A stretch of 64,000 nt of DNA. Source: Diabrotica undecimpunctata (taxonomy: Eukaryota > Arthropoda > Insecta > Coleoptera > Chrysomelidae). The translations under genes and the position numbers were made by a program. The notes beneath the pieces are model-generated. The model saw only the letters and a program-made list of their open reading frames with translations. It was not told the DNA's origin and made no database searches. Where the stretch lies: NCBI RefSeq assembly GCF_040954645.1, contig NC_092810.1:10588377-10652376 (forward strand), in the 5' to 3' direction. This document shows, piece after piece, positions 1-10,189 of the stretch; the stretch's first letter is position 1, and each line of letters opens with the position of its first letter.

Positions 1-1
1 C

Positions 2-383
2 ACATTACTGAAACCAGCTCAAGAAAGTTTGATACAACATAGGTCAGAGGCTAAAAAACAGTGGATGACAGAAGAAATACTATTACAGATGGAAGAAAGA
101 AGGAAATATAAAGGAAAAGATCTACAGAAGTATAAAGAAATACAACGAATAATTAAGGAAAAAATCAAAACAGCTAAGGAAATATATTTTACGAAACAAT
201 GTAAAGAGATAGAAAAACTAGAAACAAAATATGATATGAGAAATATGCATAAAAAAATTAAAGAAGTAACTGGAATGGGTCGAAATAGACAGCAAGGACA
301 CATAAAAGACAAAAAAGGAGTACTACTAATAGATTTAGAAGATACCAGAGAAATTAAGACGATGGGAGGAGTAAGTTAAAGAA
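2..383 (+). pseudogene. RTE-like LINE fragment, endonuclease-to-RT linker
   Basis: The reading frame is open from base 2, so it continues upstream of the window. It encodes a lysine-rich charged stretch with the pattern KKQWMTEEIL, then MEERRKYK and NMHKKIKEVTG, which is the linker between the endonuclease and reverse transcriptase of RTE-like LINEs often predicted in insect genomes. At the end, EIKTMGGVS reflects a one-base shift of an expected RWEEY-VKEL motif, so the fragment is decayed. It stops abruptly at about 383, where an oppositely oriented piece of a similar LINE begins. No promoter or complete domain is present. The family call comes from remembered sequence style. Confidence 0.7.
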
Positions 384-384
384 C

Positions 385-830
385 GTATATGGCCCAGGTA
401 TTCTAGTTTTGCGACGTTATATGGTTATGACTAGTTCGCGCTCTTTACCCATTCTATGTAGTACTTCTTCGTTGGTAACTCTGTCTATCCAAGAAATCCT
501 CAACGTGCGTCTATAGCACCACATCTCAAATGCTTCGAGTCTCTTCAGTGATGCTTCAGTTAAGGTCCATGACTCCACGCCATATAAAAGAACGGAGAAT
601 ACGTAAAGAACACCAAAAACCATGTATTTGGTGTTTTTGATGTTAAAATCAAGCCCAAACCTGCTACTTACTTCTGCCACCCTGGAGACAAGTGTCTGCA
701 GACCTTTAAGACTGTCTGCAAAAATGACAGTATCATCAGCGTATCTTATGTTGTTCAATCGTTCTCCGTTTATAAGTATTCCCTCGTCTATGTCCGTTAG
801 CGCTAGGTTCATAATGTGCTTTACTTAGTT
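385..830 (-). pseudogene. RTE-like LINE reverse transcriptase C-terminal fragment
   Basis: Read on the minus strand, this begins with the RT palm (INGERLNNIRYADDTVIFADS, YADD catalytic motif) and continues to KNTKYMVFG. It then jumps directly to VLLYGVESWTL and LEAFEMWCYRR, so roughly 60-90 residues between the palm and thumb are missing compared with other LINEs of this type. A frameshift near 410 precedes a LEYLGHI motif typical of the C-terminal tail. It abuts the + strand linker fragment at 383-385 and so forms an inverted junction. It is dead. Confidence 0.75.
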
Positions 831-844
831 GGCGCATGGATATT

Positions 845-1482
845 AATTAGAATGATTTTTCTGAACTGACCTCTTACACTTAAGAGATAGAACGTATCTT
901 TAATTTCTTTAAAAAATTACACCAAAAACCCTGTGCCAAAAAACCTGTTATGCATACATAAAATTTTCTTCTTCTTCTAGAATCTGTTCAAAAGATTCAG
1001 TATATTCATATTACAGTACATTTGATGGCTTCTAATAGTTTCTTGCACAATTTGTGTACGTGCTCCAGTGCATACACTCTTATAACTAGGTACTGCCCAG
1101 TGGGTTAATATAATTCTTTTGTAGTCACAACAAATACATTTGTTTAGATTACTTTTAATAAATAAATACATTGTTGAGCAATTACTAATGTGTGTAATTT
1201 GTCATAAAACTTAGTTGTTTACTCTTAAAATTCGTTAACTAGAGATAAATTTTACTCGTCATTTATTTTGTTTGTAATATAAATATAATTTTTTAAATTT
1301 TAATAACACTTTTTCTTATAAATTGTCTTCTTATGTGTCTATCAAATTATATTATTGTTACAGACAAACTCCTTGACCTCTGGGTTAAAGAAGATAACCG
1401 AACCTAATTCCTAGAACGTCAACGAAGAAAAGATGTGCGAAAGTTGACACAAAAATGAACTTGCATCTTTTGACTCCAGACG
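845..1482 (+). other. 5' flank and probable 5' UTR of the CHSY-type gene
   Basis: AT-rich sequence with no convincing coding content. A splice-acceptor-like tract ending in TTGTTACAG is at 1355-1363, so the translated exon may start at 1364 with a further non-coding exon upstream. No core promoter can be assigned with confidence. Confidence 0.35.
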
Positions 1483-1580
1483 ATGGCACGCAGAAGGCGC
1501 TTGCTAAAAGTCATACTGGGCATCATAATAGGATTGTTTGCATCTCAGCTGTACCTCGAGGGGTGTCCAGGCTCCCATAA
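1455..1580 (+). promoter_or_regulatory. overlapping upstream ORF in the CHSY-type leader
   Basis: An ATG at 1455 in a favourable insect context (ACAAAAATG) opens a 41-codon frame, +1 relative to the main ORF, that runs past the main ATG at 1483 and stops at TAA 1578-1580. If it is in the mature leader it would be expected to reduce initiation at 1483. The frame itself resembles no protein. Whether it is transcribed depends on the real transcription start. Confidence 0.4.
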
Positions 1581-1972
1581 AAGACGTATTACTCCTCACC
1601 ATTTGATCAGCGAAGAAGATCGTCGTGCGTTGAACAAAAGTTTGCTCTTCGTGGGCATTATGACTGCCCAAAAATTCCTGGATACGCGAGCAAAGGCTGT
1701 GTACGAAACGTGGGGGAAGGAAGTGCCGGGGAAAGTGATGTTTTTTAGTTCGGAAAATTCGTACAGTGAACATGTGCCGCTAGTTGCCTTACGAGGAGTG
1801 GACGATAGTTACCCGCCACAAAAAAAGTCGTTTAGGATGCTTAAATATATGTATGATAATTTTATCGATCAGTATGAGTGGTTTTTGCGAGCGGACGATG
1901 ATGTGTATATAAGGACTGATCGGTTAGAGGAGTTGCTAAAATCTGTCGACAGCAAGAAAGCCTGGTTCATAG
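1483..1972 (+). CDS. chondroitin sulfate synthase-like, exon 1 (N-terminal part)
   Basis: The first coding exon encodes 163 residues plus one base. The ATG at 1483 (ACG ATG G) has an in-frame TGA upstream, and residues 7-25 are hydrophobic after basic RRRR, fitting a type II signal anchor of a Golgi glycosyltransferase. Residues 54-63 (LLFVGIMTAQ), 106-114 (VDDSYPPQK) and 136-142 (RADDDVY) match the chondroitin sulfate synthase / chondroitin polymerising factor family. The DDD at 138-140 is the metal and UDP-sugar binding motif of the N-terminal transferase domain. The donor is ATAG|GTAAGA at 1973, with a phase-1 break inside a glycine codon that exon 2 completes. In animals the enzyme adds GlcA and GalNAc alternately to growing chondroitin chains. 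Closest in form to CHSY1/CHSY3, but I cannot choose between paralogues. Confidence 0.92.
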
Positions 1973-2106
1973 GTAAGAGCACTGTTTGATTTACGTCGGA
2001 TTAAAAATTAAGAAAATTGCTTTATTGGAAGCCGAAAAAATACATTTTTTACGTATACCGATTTTGATATTTGAAATTCAATTTTATTTAACGTAATTTG
2101 AGGAAA

Positions 2107-2604
2107 ATGAGGAACTTTACATACTTCTACCATATGTAGAGTCCCTCAGGGAGCATATCATGTGGCCACTAAAAAATGTCAACTCCTCTTCTTTATTAAT
2201 TAACAGGGTGATTTGTGTAATTAACCATTTATTTCATTTTACTGTAGTGTTTATACGGCTTATTTGATTTTTTTAATTTTTGCATGATACAGTACACTAC
2301 TATCAAGCATTCGACTGGTATTAGCTAAACTAAAAAATTCCAGGACTGGCTTTGGAAAAATTAATTTAGGGTTTCGTATTAAATATTACACCCTGTATAA
2401 TTTTTTTTTAAAATGCAATAAGTGATTTTCAAACTACATAAATAGCCAATGAAAACGACATATGCGACAATGTTGTCGCACTTTTATTAAATTTTTAGTG
2501 AACGATCAAATCTTACCAAAAATAGAACAACCATAATGAAGTATCAAATTATAAGGTATTAATTTAAACAAATGTTATAAATTTTAAACATTTTAATTAA
2601 AATG
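2107..2604. repeat. left long TIR of the DD41D element
   Basis: Inverted match to 4224-4723, with only scattered substitutions. It contains a small palindrome (CATTTTAATTAAAATG) at its inner edge and several ACACCCTGTAT-like strings. Confidence 0.85.
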
Positions 2605-3023
2605 AGTTCCTACAACATAATCTAATACGTAGAAAATTAACATCTCTACTGTCACTTTGTATTATCTCTATGATAGAATCAATTGTTTTTCAATTTTAAA
2701 TTTTTACTCATAGATCGTATTGGGGCATTATTTTCGATAAATAATAAATTAAATTGATTAAAAAGTCAAACCTCTTGTATGATTAAAATTTTATGTCAAA
2801 TAATAATACATTGCATCAACTGTACTAAATAAAAATAAATCTAAAAAAGTTTAAAATGAAGGTTGGCGTCGACCGTTTGACGTTTCTTGATATTTTATAC
2901 CCATTGTCATTATTGTTGTTATCAATTGTTATTTATGTGTACAAGAATACATATTTCTTCTGTCATATCTACGTTAAGTACATTGTGTTAGTTTTGGTAG
3001 AGCTTTTGTTACTTTCGTTCAAA

Positions 3024-4118
3024 ATGCCACATCAGTTTTCGACCACAGAATATGCAGACATAATATTTGTTTATGGATTCTGTAAAGGGAATGGTAGGGC
3101 TGCTAGTAGAGAATATCGCAGGAGATTTCCTAATCTTCGAACTCCCAGTCATCCAACATTTGGGTCAGTTTTTAATTATTTGCGAGAAAATGGCACTTTT
3201 CCTAGTGGAACAACAGAGCGACATGTAGATGAAACGCAGGAAGATGACATTATGGACGCCGTTACTATGAACCCTACAATAAGCACTAGACAAGTAAGTC
3301 GAGAACTCAATGTTACTCAATCAAAAGTAAGTAGAGTCTTACAAAAAAATAATCTATACCCATATCACATTCAAATGGTTCAGCGACTACATGCTGGAGA
3401 TGAGATCGATAGGTTGGAATTTTGTAGATGGATTAACAATAATCGGCCAACGCTATTCAGGACACTATTTACAGATGAAGCCCAATTTACCAGAGACGGG
3501 GTAAATAATTCACGAAATTCACATGTGTGGGCAGAAGAAAATCCCCATGCTATTCGAGAACGTCGTTCTCAGTTAAGGTTTTCGGTTAACGTGTGGATTG
3601 GTGTCATAAATAACCAATTAGTAGGTCCTCACTTTTTTGATGGTCCTTTAACAGGGCAGGTCTATTTAAACTTTCTACAAAATATTTTGCCGAATTTGCT
3701 TGCCAACGCGAACGTTGCTATCCGAGGGATGTATTTTCAGCATGATGGGGCACCCCCACACTTTTTACTGGTAGTGAGACAACATCTCAATAATGTTTAT
3801 GGCAACAGGTGGATGGGACGTGCAGGTCCTATTTCGTGGCCTTCAAGATCCTCTGATTTCAATCCCGTTGATTACCATATTTGGGGACGATTGAAGCAAC
3901 TAGTTTACGCAGTGAATATTAATAACCGACAACAATTAATTGACAGAATTATACATTGTTGTAATACTATTAGAAAAGATCCCCAGAGTATCCGTAATTC
4001 AATACGTCAATTAACAATTCGGCAACAAAAATGTGTGCAGGGTTCCATTTCGAAAATCTATTTTGAATTATTTTTATTTTGTTACCATTATTGTATCTTT
4101 TCCAGTTCTAATTTATGA
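3024..4118 (+). CDS. DD41D mariner-type transposase (DUF4817-like N-terminus)
   Basis: The encoded protein has 364 residues from the ATG at 3024 (AAA ATG CC). The same frame stays open 56 codons upstream to 2856, but those residues are only hydrophobic AT-rich readthrough, so I chose the internal start. Residues 5-58 (FSTTEYADIIFVYGFC...) fit the DUF4817 helix-turn-helix of insect mariner-like proteins, and a second HTH lies at about 75-110. Catalytic residues are visible: D151 (LFTDEAQF), D241 (FQHDGAPPH) and D283 (NPVDYHIWG). The 41 residues between the last two give DD41D, the spacing reported for rosa/Visitor-type elements. There is no internal stop or frameshift. The last residues (FELFLFCYHY) may be AT-rich extension. 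It would cut and paste the flanking TIRs at TA. Activity is not shown. Confidence 0.88.
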   Translation: MPHQFSTTEYADIIFVYGFCKGNGRAASREYRRRFPNLRTPSHPTFGSVFNYLRENGTFPSGTTERHVDETQEDDIMDAVTMNPTISTRQVSRELNVTQSKVSRVLQKNNLYPYHIQMVQRLHAGDEIDRLEFCRWINNNRPTLFRTLFTDEAQFTRDGVNNSRNSHVWAEENPHAIRERRSQLRFSVNVWIGVINNQLVGPHFFDGPLTGQVYLNFLQNILPNLLANANVAIRGMYFQHDGAPPHFLLVVRQHLNNVYGNRWMGRAGPISWPSRSSDFNPVDYHIWGRLKQLVYAVNINNRQQLIDRIIHCCNTIRKDPQSIRNSIRQLTIRQQKCVQGSISKIYFELFLFCYHYCIFSSSNL

Positions 4119-4223
4119 GTTTATCTATCTATCTAACTATGTACATATTTTTAGTTTTTTTTTAAATTGTTCTTCGTTATTGTTAGTAGTTACTGTTTTT
4201 TGTTGTGCAGTGACTCAGTTTAT

Positions 4224-4734
4224 CATTTTAATTAAAATGTTTGAAATTTATAACATTTGTTTAAATTAATACCTTATAATTTGATACTTCATTATGGTTG
4301 TTCTATTTTTGGTAAGATTTGATCGTTCACTAAAAATTTAATAAAAGTGCGACAACATTGTCGCATATGTCGTTTTCATTGGCTATTTATGTAGTTTGAA
4401 AATCACTTATTGCATTTTAAAAAAAATATATATACAGGGTGTAATATTTAATACGAATCCCTAAATTAATTTTTCCAAAGCCAGTCCTGGAATTTTTTAG
4501 TTTAGCTAATACCAGTCTAATGCTTGATAGTAGTGTACTGTATCATGCAAAAATTAAAAAAATCAAATGAGCTGTATAAACACTACAGTAAAATGAAATA
4601 AATGGTCAATTACACAAATCAGCCTGTTAGTTAATAAAGAAGAGGGGTTGACATTTTTTAGTGGCCACATGATAGGCTCCCTGAGGGACTCTACATATGG
4701 TAGAAGTATGTAAAGTTCCTCATGACTCACCCTG
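4224..4734. repeat. right long TIR of the DD41D element
   Basis: Inverted partner of 2107-2604, extending 11 bases further outward through GACTCACCCTG to a TA dinucleotide. It overlaps no coding sequence. Confidence 0.85.
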
Positions 4735-5089
4735 TATATATTATAAATATCTTGAAGATATGCAAATTTTTTAAAGAAAAAACTCCGAAATAAAAAGGTA
4801 ATAATTCAAAGATTATCATCCTATTGTTTATAAAGTTCTACCAGAGATCTAAGAGTGTCATTAATATTTATTAGCGATCAGTGTCTTCCGCAAGGCAGCC
4901 TCTGGACAGGATCGTACTTTTATTTTCGATTTGCATTACTTATTTGATTGTTAGGTGTGTTTAAAAGCCGGTCTTTATCATTGTCTACTAAAGTTATAAT
5001 AGTGCGGCAGCGGCAGCCTTAACACAAAGACAAATGAACACAGTGTGGTCCATAACAAAACAACCGATAGTAAGTAGAAGAAAAAGAAA

Positions 5090-6243
5090 GCTGGTATGTT
5101 TAGGAAACTAGACCGGAGTGATGTGGACATCATTAGAAGAACAATTTATATGAAGAACAGATGGTCCCCACGTTAAAAACCATCATACAAAAGTTGCAGA
5201 AAGATGACACAGGAAGTGAGACAGTAAGACAATGTCTTCTAAAAAACGGCTTTAAAATAAAAACGATCGATAAACGCCAAGTGATTATGCAATCTGCTTA
5301 TCTACAAATATGGAGAACGAAATTTTTAATTTAAATTCATAAATACAGAGAAAGTGGAACATGGCGTTCCAAAATATGGTTGGGCAGATTCTTCTGGTCG
5401 CTGTACAACAAAAGCTCCATCAAATAAAGGAAAACGTATTACTTACAACAATCCATGCAGGAACAAAAAATGGTTTTATACCGTATAAGTTATTGCCAAA
5501 TATACCACCAAACAGTGTAATTGTGATGAGCTACCACAGTCGTAGGCTGAATAAAGTTCCATGTTCTAATGACACCAAACTTAGAATCCAGGAATATATG
5601 CTGGAAAATGATATATATTGTAGCGAGATTAAATAAAACGAGCGGTTCGAATTTATATAAATATATTTATTTATAACTTTACAGTTCGGTACTATCTTAT
5701 CAACTAAACTCACTCATAACATCGTTACATATATATACCAAAAAGTATTATTCTTGAATCTTCTTTGGTAGTCCCACCTCTAATTCGTTGTTTGACAAAT
5801 AGATTTCTACAGCGCTCGATACATCGCGAAGGTTCTCGAAGCCATTTCGAGATGCAACCGTTTCATAGGCCATGCCGAAAGCATGCTCGTATCAATATTA
5901 TGAAGATCGTTATTCTAAAAAACAATTACTTGAAACTTTAAAATCATTTTCCATCAGAAAACAATATTAGTGCGATAGTTTGGCTGAAGAAATGGGTCAA
6001 TCAGTATTAAGACTTTCTCCTTACTATTGCATGTTCAATCCTATTGAACACATATGGCGTGAGCTAAAATCAGCGGCAAGGAGAAGTAATGTTTCGCTTA
6101 CCCTAAATTCATCTATGGTTCGTCTAGATAAATTAGAAATGGAGAAAATAACCAATGACAGATGGAAAAATACAGATAGGTTTCTGAAAGAACTAATTAT
6201 TATAGATCTAGATAACGACAGTGATAGTGAAATTGACTTGTGA
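5090..6243 (+). pseudogene. broken IS630-like transposase
   Basis: Segments in shifting frames match the transposase at 37230-38408. About 5240-5330 gives the KTIDKRQVIM HTH end and 5361-5617 gives HAGTKNGF, PNIPPNSVIVM, YHSRRLNKVP and MLENDIY. After the inserted block, 5915-6243 gives AEEMGQSVLRLSPYYCMFNPIEHIW with the last catalytic glutamate. The second catalytic aspartate is lost (VIVM-SYHS where VVVMDNATYHS is expected) and several frameshifts and a stop are present. It cannot make an active protein. Confidence 0.8.
5619..5894 (-). mobile_element. candidate solo LTR nested in the IS630-like fossil
   Basis: The 276-bp block interrupts transposase coding exactly between ENDIY and KKQLLETLKSF. 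Its ends are TG...CA with an imperfect inverted tip (TGTAGCGAG / CTCGTATCA), and both flanks read ATAT, a 4-bp target duplication. On the minus strand it starts TGATACGAG, has a TATATATATG tract mid-way, an AATAAA-type signal and ends CTCGCTACA, the order expected of an LTR. There is no internal retroviral coding. The class is uncertain: a 4-bp duplication would suit a gypsy-type element. Confidence 0.55.
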
Positions 6244-7339
6244 ATGTAATTTTTTTTAAATGTAAGTACTTTTTGAGTTGTATTTATAAATGGTAAACTT
6301 TCTATGTATCCGTAATTTATGTAAATATTTCTAAATTCAATTGATAATGGTATAAAACCAGCTTTTAGATACACCTTAATTTTGAAAATAATTTTCTAAA
6401 ATATTTTGGCCTTTGTTCTTTTTGTACTCTATTTAGAAATGATAAAGTTTTGTAAATATGTGAATGTAGTGTATGAACATATTTTTGCAACCATTATAAC
6501 TTTAGTAGACAATGATAAAGACCGGCTTTTAAACACACCTAACAATCGAATAAGTAATGAACTGCCGCTCAACTTTGACCGGTAAGACCGGTCTTCTTCT
6601 TCTTAGAAGAAGAAGGATATTGAAAGGATGGATGGAAAAATTAAGAGGCACAGGGATGGTCTGGAAACTTGCTGGAAACGACGAAACCAGCGGAAAAATC
6701 AAGACTAGAAAGAGACAAATGAAACTATCAGAAACTTGGTTGTAGTATCTGTTGCACAAATGTGCAACAATAATTATTTTGCTCATATCGTATATTACAA
6801 TTAATTTTTTTTTAGTAGAAGTATTGTAAAAAGTCACCTTTTTCCCACCGGCATATACGTTTGTTTGATTGATAGTTCTTTATTCGCATCAACGTGTTAT
6901 AATAATGTGATATTTTTATAATAAACCCTATTTAGCAGATTAATCTACTAAATTATTCATCGCTATTATACCTATATGTTAACTTACAAATAACAATTTC
7001 ATAGAACAATCCAATCGTCAGAAAATAATAAATTTAACCGATTTTTCCTAAATTTTCAACATGTTAGTAATAGATGACGATGTATCTGTATGATTTTCAC
7101 TCATTCTCTATAAAACTCAGCTCCTCTTAACCCTTATGTTTTATGCATACATAAATCTTTTGTCCACCGATTCTTGAAAGTAAAAAGAAATTCTTAAGCA
7201 AACATTCACTCCGATTAAGCAGGTAAAAAACGGTCTAGACCCGTATTAGATTTTCTGACATATGATAAAAAGTCCATTAAAATGAATAATGTTACTCGTA
7301 AAATAGAAATGCATTTAAAAGGATTTATATTTATGTTTT

Positions 7340-8205
7340 CTGAAAGCAGATCAAATGGAATTTTACTGGGGATATAAGTATATCAATGTGTTTTTGTTAA
7401 CACCGGGAGGAATTAGACAAGGCGACAGTTTAAGCCCCTTCTTGTTTAACCTACTCATGGGCAAAATTATAAACAAAGTAACATCTCTCAATCTCGGGTA
7501 CAGAATGGGCAACAAAAGAATTGGTATGGTGTGTTACACAGATGATGCAGCAATTATTGCCGAATCAGAAGATGATCTTCAAATACAGCTCTTTCAGTTC
7601 TTTTAAATAAGCCGCCAACTAAATATGACCATTTCTACCAACAAAACTAAATATATGACAGTAGCAAAAGATCCGCTCAGATGTAAGTTAGTGGTTGAGA
7701 ACAACCCCATAGAACAGGTGACGCAATTCAGATATCTATGCATAGATATATCAAACACACGTCCTAGTAAAGGACCTAAGGAGTCAGATCAAAAAAACAG
7801 CCGCATTGTCGGGATGTCTGCGGGAGATAGTCTGGTCAAATCCGTATATGCGCACAGATAGTAAAATTAGAATTATTCAAGATTTGCATACGACCGATCA
7901 TGACATATGGCATAGAAGTGCGCGAAGATACCAACAAAACGGAAACAGATGCTAAGGGTTGCCGAAATGAAAACCCTAAGAACAATAGTGGGCAAAACAA
8001 GAAGGGGCAGGGTGGGAAATACAAACGTCAGAGAGAAGTGCAAAATTCAAGATATTGTAAAATGGGGAAGGCAGCGTAAGAGGATGTGGTACAATCATGT
8101 AAGACGAATGGATGAGAATAGACTCCCAAAAATTGCCCTAGAAAACAACCCGCCAAGACCTCCCGGAAGACCACCTAAAAGATGGAGGAATAGTTGGCAA
8201 TCTAC
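7340..8205 (+). pseudogene. RTE-like LINE reverse transcriptase and C-terminal tail
   Basis: Three broken frames follow each other. At 7385-7606 is the RT palm with GGIRQGDSLSPFLFNLL and CYTDDAAIIAE in place of YADD. At 7625-7861 is NKTKYMTVAKDP and VTQFRYLCIDI, the strand after the palm. At 7949-8205 is the tail AEMKTLRTIVGKTRRGR, KIQDIVKWGRQRKRMWYNHV, RMDENRLPKIALE and GRPPKRWRNSW. The order is that of a 5'-truncated insertion on the + strand, but stops and frameshifts separate the parts. It lies in CHSY intron 1. Confidence 0.8.
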
Positions 8206-8209
8206 CTCC

Positions 8210-10185
8210 TACAATCTCGTATTAACGATAACTCCGGGCATTCGCATTGGACATACTCTACAGTTTTGTCTTCTCGTTCACACTTCCTACATAGAGGTGT
8301 GCCTGCCCCAGTGTGTGAAGGTGTTTGCTTAGTTGACAATGACCAGTTAAAAAACCAACTGTCAAGCGTAGATTTTTCCTGGTCATTTCCAAGTACTTCT
8401 TTGATGCTAACTCTTCAAGATTGTAGCGTTTTAAATTTGGTGGAATATTTTCGTTTTTCTGTTTGCAAATGAATTTTAAAACGATCAATATATTATGGCA
8501 TTTTAAGTTGAGATTCTAAATATCAAGTTTTGGTATTCAGCTGTTTTTGTCTTTCGTCGCTAAAACGCAATAAACTGGAATATTTAAAAGTTGTTTCGAG
8601 TCCCCTAATATAATATTGCAAGTCAGGTATACGGTTTTTCTAAGACGTATTAACTGAGAATATTTTTTTGTCTTTGTTTACATTAATATTCCCCTATTCT
8701 CTGTATGTATTGTGAGGTAAAAAATTTCCAGTTAACCAATTTAAAAGTAAATAATCAAGAAGTTTTTTTTGTTGGTTCGTTGCTAAGAACGAGGTCAAAA
8801 AAGGGTAGATTGTTTGTTTTAAGTTTGTAGGCAAAAACTAGCTGTGAGACGTAAAGGGAAATTTATTTTGCGTTGAAATTTGTAAAATGTAAGGCATTAA
8901 GGAGTCGACTTTAAGCCCCAAGCAGAGCAGACGTGCTACAATGGAGTGAAGCAAGAGATGCCAGAGTAGAAAGATTTTTTTTTTGTGTTGTCTTAAGACC
9001 GGTTAAGGTGATAATACTCTCTGCAATATGGCAGTTTAGAACATAGTAATCACCATAAGATTTGTGAACCGGCACTGAAGAAATTTGGAAAATTATTATA
9101 TAGGATGTCCCCGTTGTCAGCTTGCTTCCTCCACAGAAAATAATTCTACATCTCTTGATTGTTCGTCCCTGAGTATAGAAATGGTTTGCTTTGTCCCTGT
9201 TGGAGAATATGTCCAGATAGAGTCCCATAGATGTTAACAAGTTTTTTTGAAAGTTAAGTGCTAAACAGTGAAATCAAGTAACATTTAACATATTAATTTT
9301 AAAGTAAAGACAGACATTATTTTTGATAATTATTAATAATTGCTTTCGTTAAAATTTAAAAGGATTTTGTAATAATTAATAAATTGTAAATTTTATGGTT
9401 TAACTTAGTTGTCATTTTAATTGTTTTCTTTTTAATTAAATGCTAACATATGACAGCTAGCTTCATTTGTTTCGATATTTATTTGTTTTGTTTGTTTTAA
9501 AAAAAGGTTAATCTCTGTGCGGTAATATTTGTAAGTTTTTGTAGTATCTCCAACCCCTTTGTAAACGGAGTTTGTAAACGGACACATGTAAGTTTTTTTA
9601 TTCTGTATTTGGCAACTATTTATATAGTATATTTTTTATGCCACTTATATGTTTGATAACTGTTCGTTTGAGACAGAAATAAATGTTTATTCCATTTCTC
9701 TGAACTACTTTGTTTGCTTTATTTTAGAATAATCTCCTAACCCTTTTATGTGTTTTTATTTTAGGAATATTTTTCCTAAATCCGGCAAGTTTAGGATTCT
9801 TCGAAGCGGCGTCCTTTCCTTTCAAATAGCTAGAAGTTCTTTTTCTTGTTGTCCCTATTTGCCAAGTGTCCATGAGATTTGTGTAAGGACCCCTTTATTT
9901 CATTTATTGTGTAGATACGCCAATCCCAACCCCCATATCTTCAACTTATCCACGACCCCAGCTCTCCAACAACCCCCTGAGTGCCGTTCGCATAGTAGCG
10001 TTTATTTTGCTTGCCTTATCTTCGCCCCCATAGTTTCTGCCCCCAATTTTTCTACCCCATATTCTTACCCTATGGTAAGCAAAATAATTTCGTTACAAGA
10101 TTACTTAGTGTTACTCTGGCAAGTCTACATCCTTGCCCTTCTTCCCATCTTTTTACGGTTTGCGTATGGGAGTGACTTTTGACAA
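8210..10185. other. no recognisable gene; AT-rich then C-rich intron sequence
   Basis: Long frames here (for example 8911-9240 minus and 9748-10182 plus) give no family pattern I recognise. The stretch 9880-10070 is unusually C-rich for the window (runs of CCCC) and lies just downstream of the antisense LINE's 3' side, so it may be its untranslated end. Confidence 0.3.
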
Positions 10186-10189
10186 TTTC

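Larger units (their letters stand above)
2107..4734 (+). mobile_element. mariner-type DD41D transposon with about 500-bp TIRs
   Basis: The element is flanked by two long inverted copies (2107-2604 and 4224-4723, near identical) around a single transposase gene. The right tip ends CACCCTG followed by TA at 4735-4736, fitting mariner-type TA insertion. The matching left tip is altered: homology starts only at ATGAGGAACTTTAC (2107) and the expected CAGGGTGAGTC is degraded. The 3-kb size, open transposase frame and similar arms suggest a fairly recent insertion in the CHSY intron. Confidence 0.85.
4934..6559 (+). mobile_element. decayed IS630-like (DD82E/Sailor-like) transposon with 65-bp TIRs
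   Basis: TIRs at 4934-4998 and 6494-6559 are near-perfect inverted copies, sharing CATTACTTATT(T/C)GATTGTTAGGTGTG and AAAAGCCGGTCTTTATCATTG on the outer and inner parts. Between them lie pieces of an IS630-type transposase whose best relative in the window is the 37.0-38.4 kb copy. A 276-bp insertion at 5619-5894 splits the gene. Confidence 0.8.

Noticed and set aside
2856..3023. 56 extra codons in frame upstream of the DD41D transposase start
   Set aside because: They encode only hydrophobic, leucine and tyrosine-rich residues expected of AT-rich non-coding DNA, and the family N-terminus begins at MPHQFSTTEY.
5645..5660. CGGTTCGAATTTATAT resembling a tRNA T-loop
   Set aside because: Part of the candidate LTR; no tRNA cloverleaf can be built around it.
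9748..10182. 144-codon + strand frame
   Set aside because: No recognisable domain; its content reflects a C-rich stretch beside the antisense LINE.
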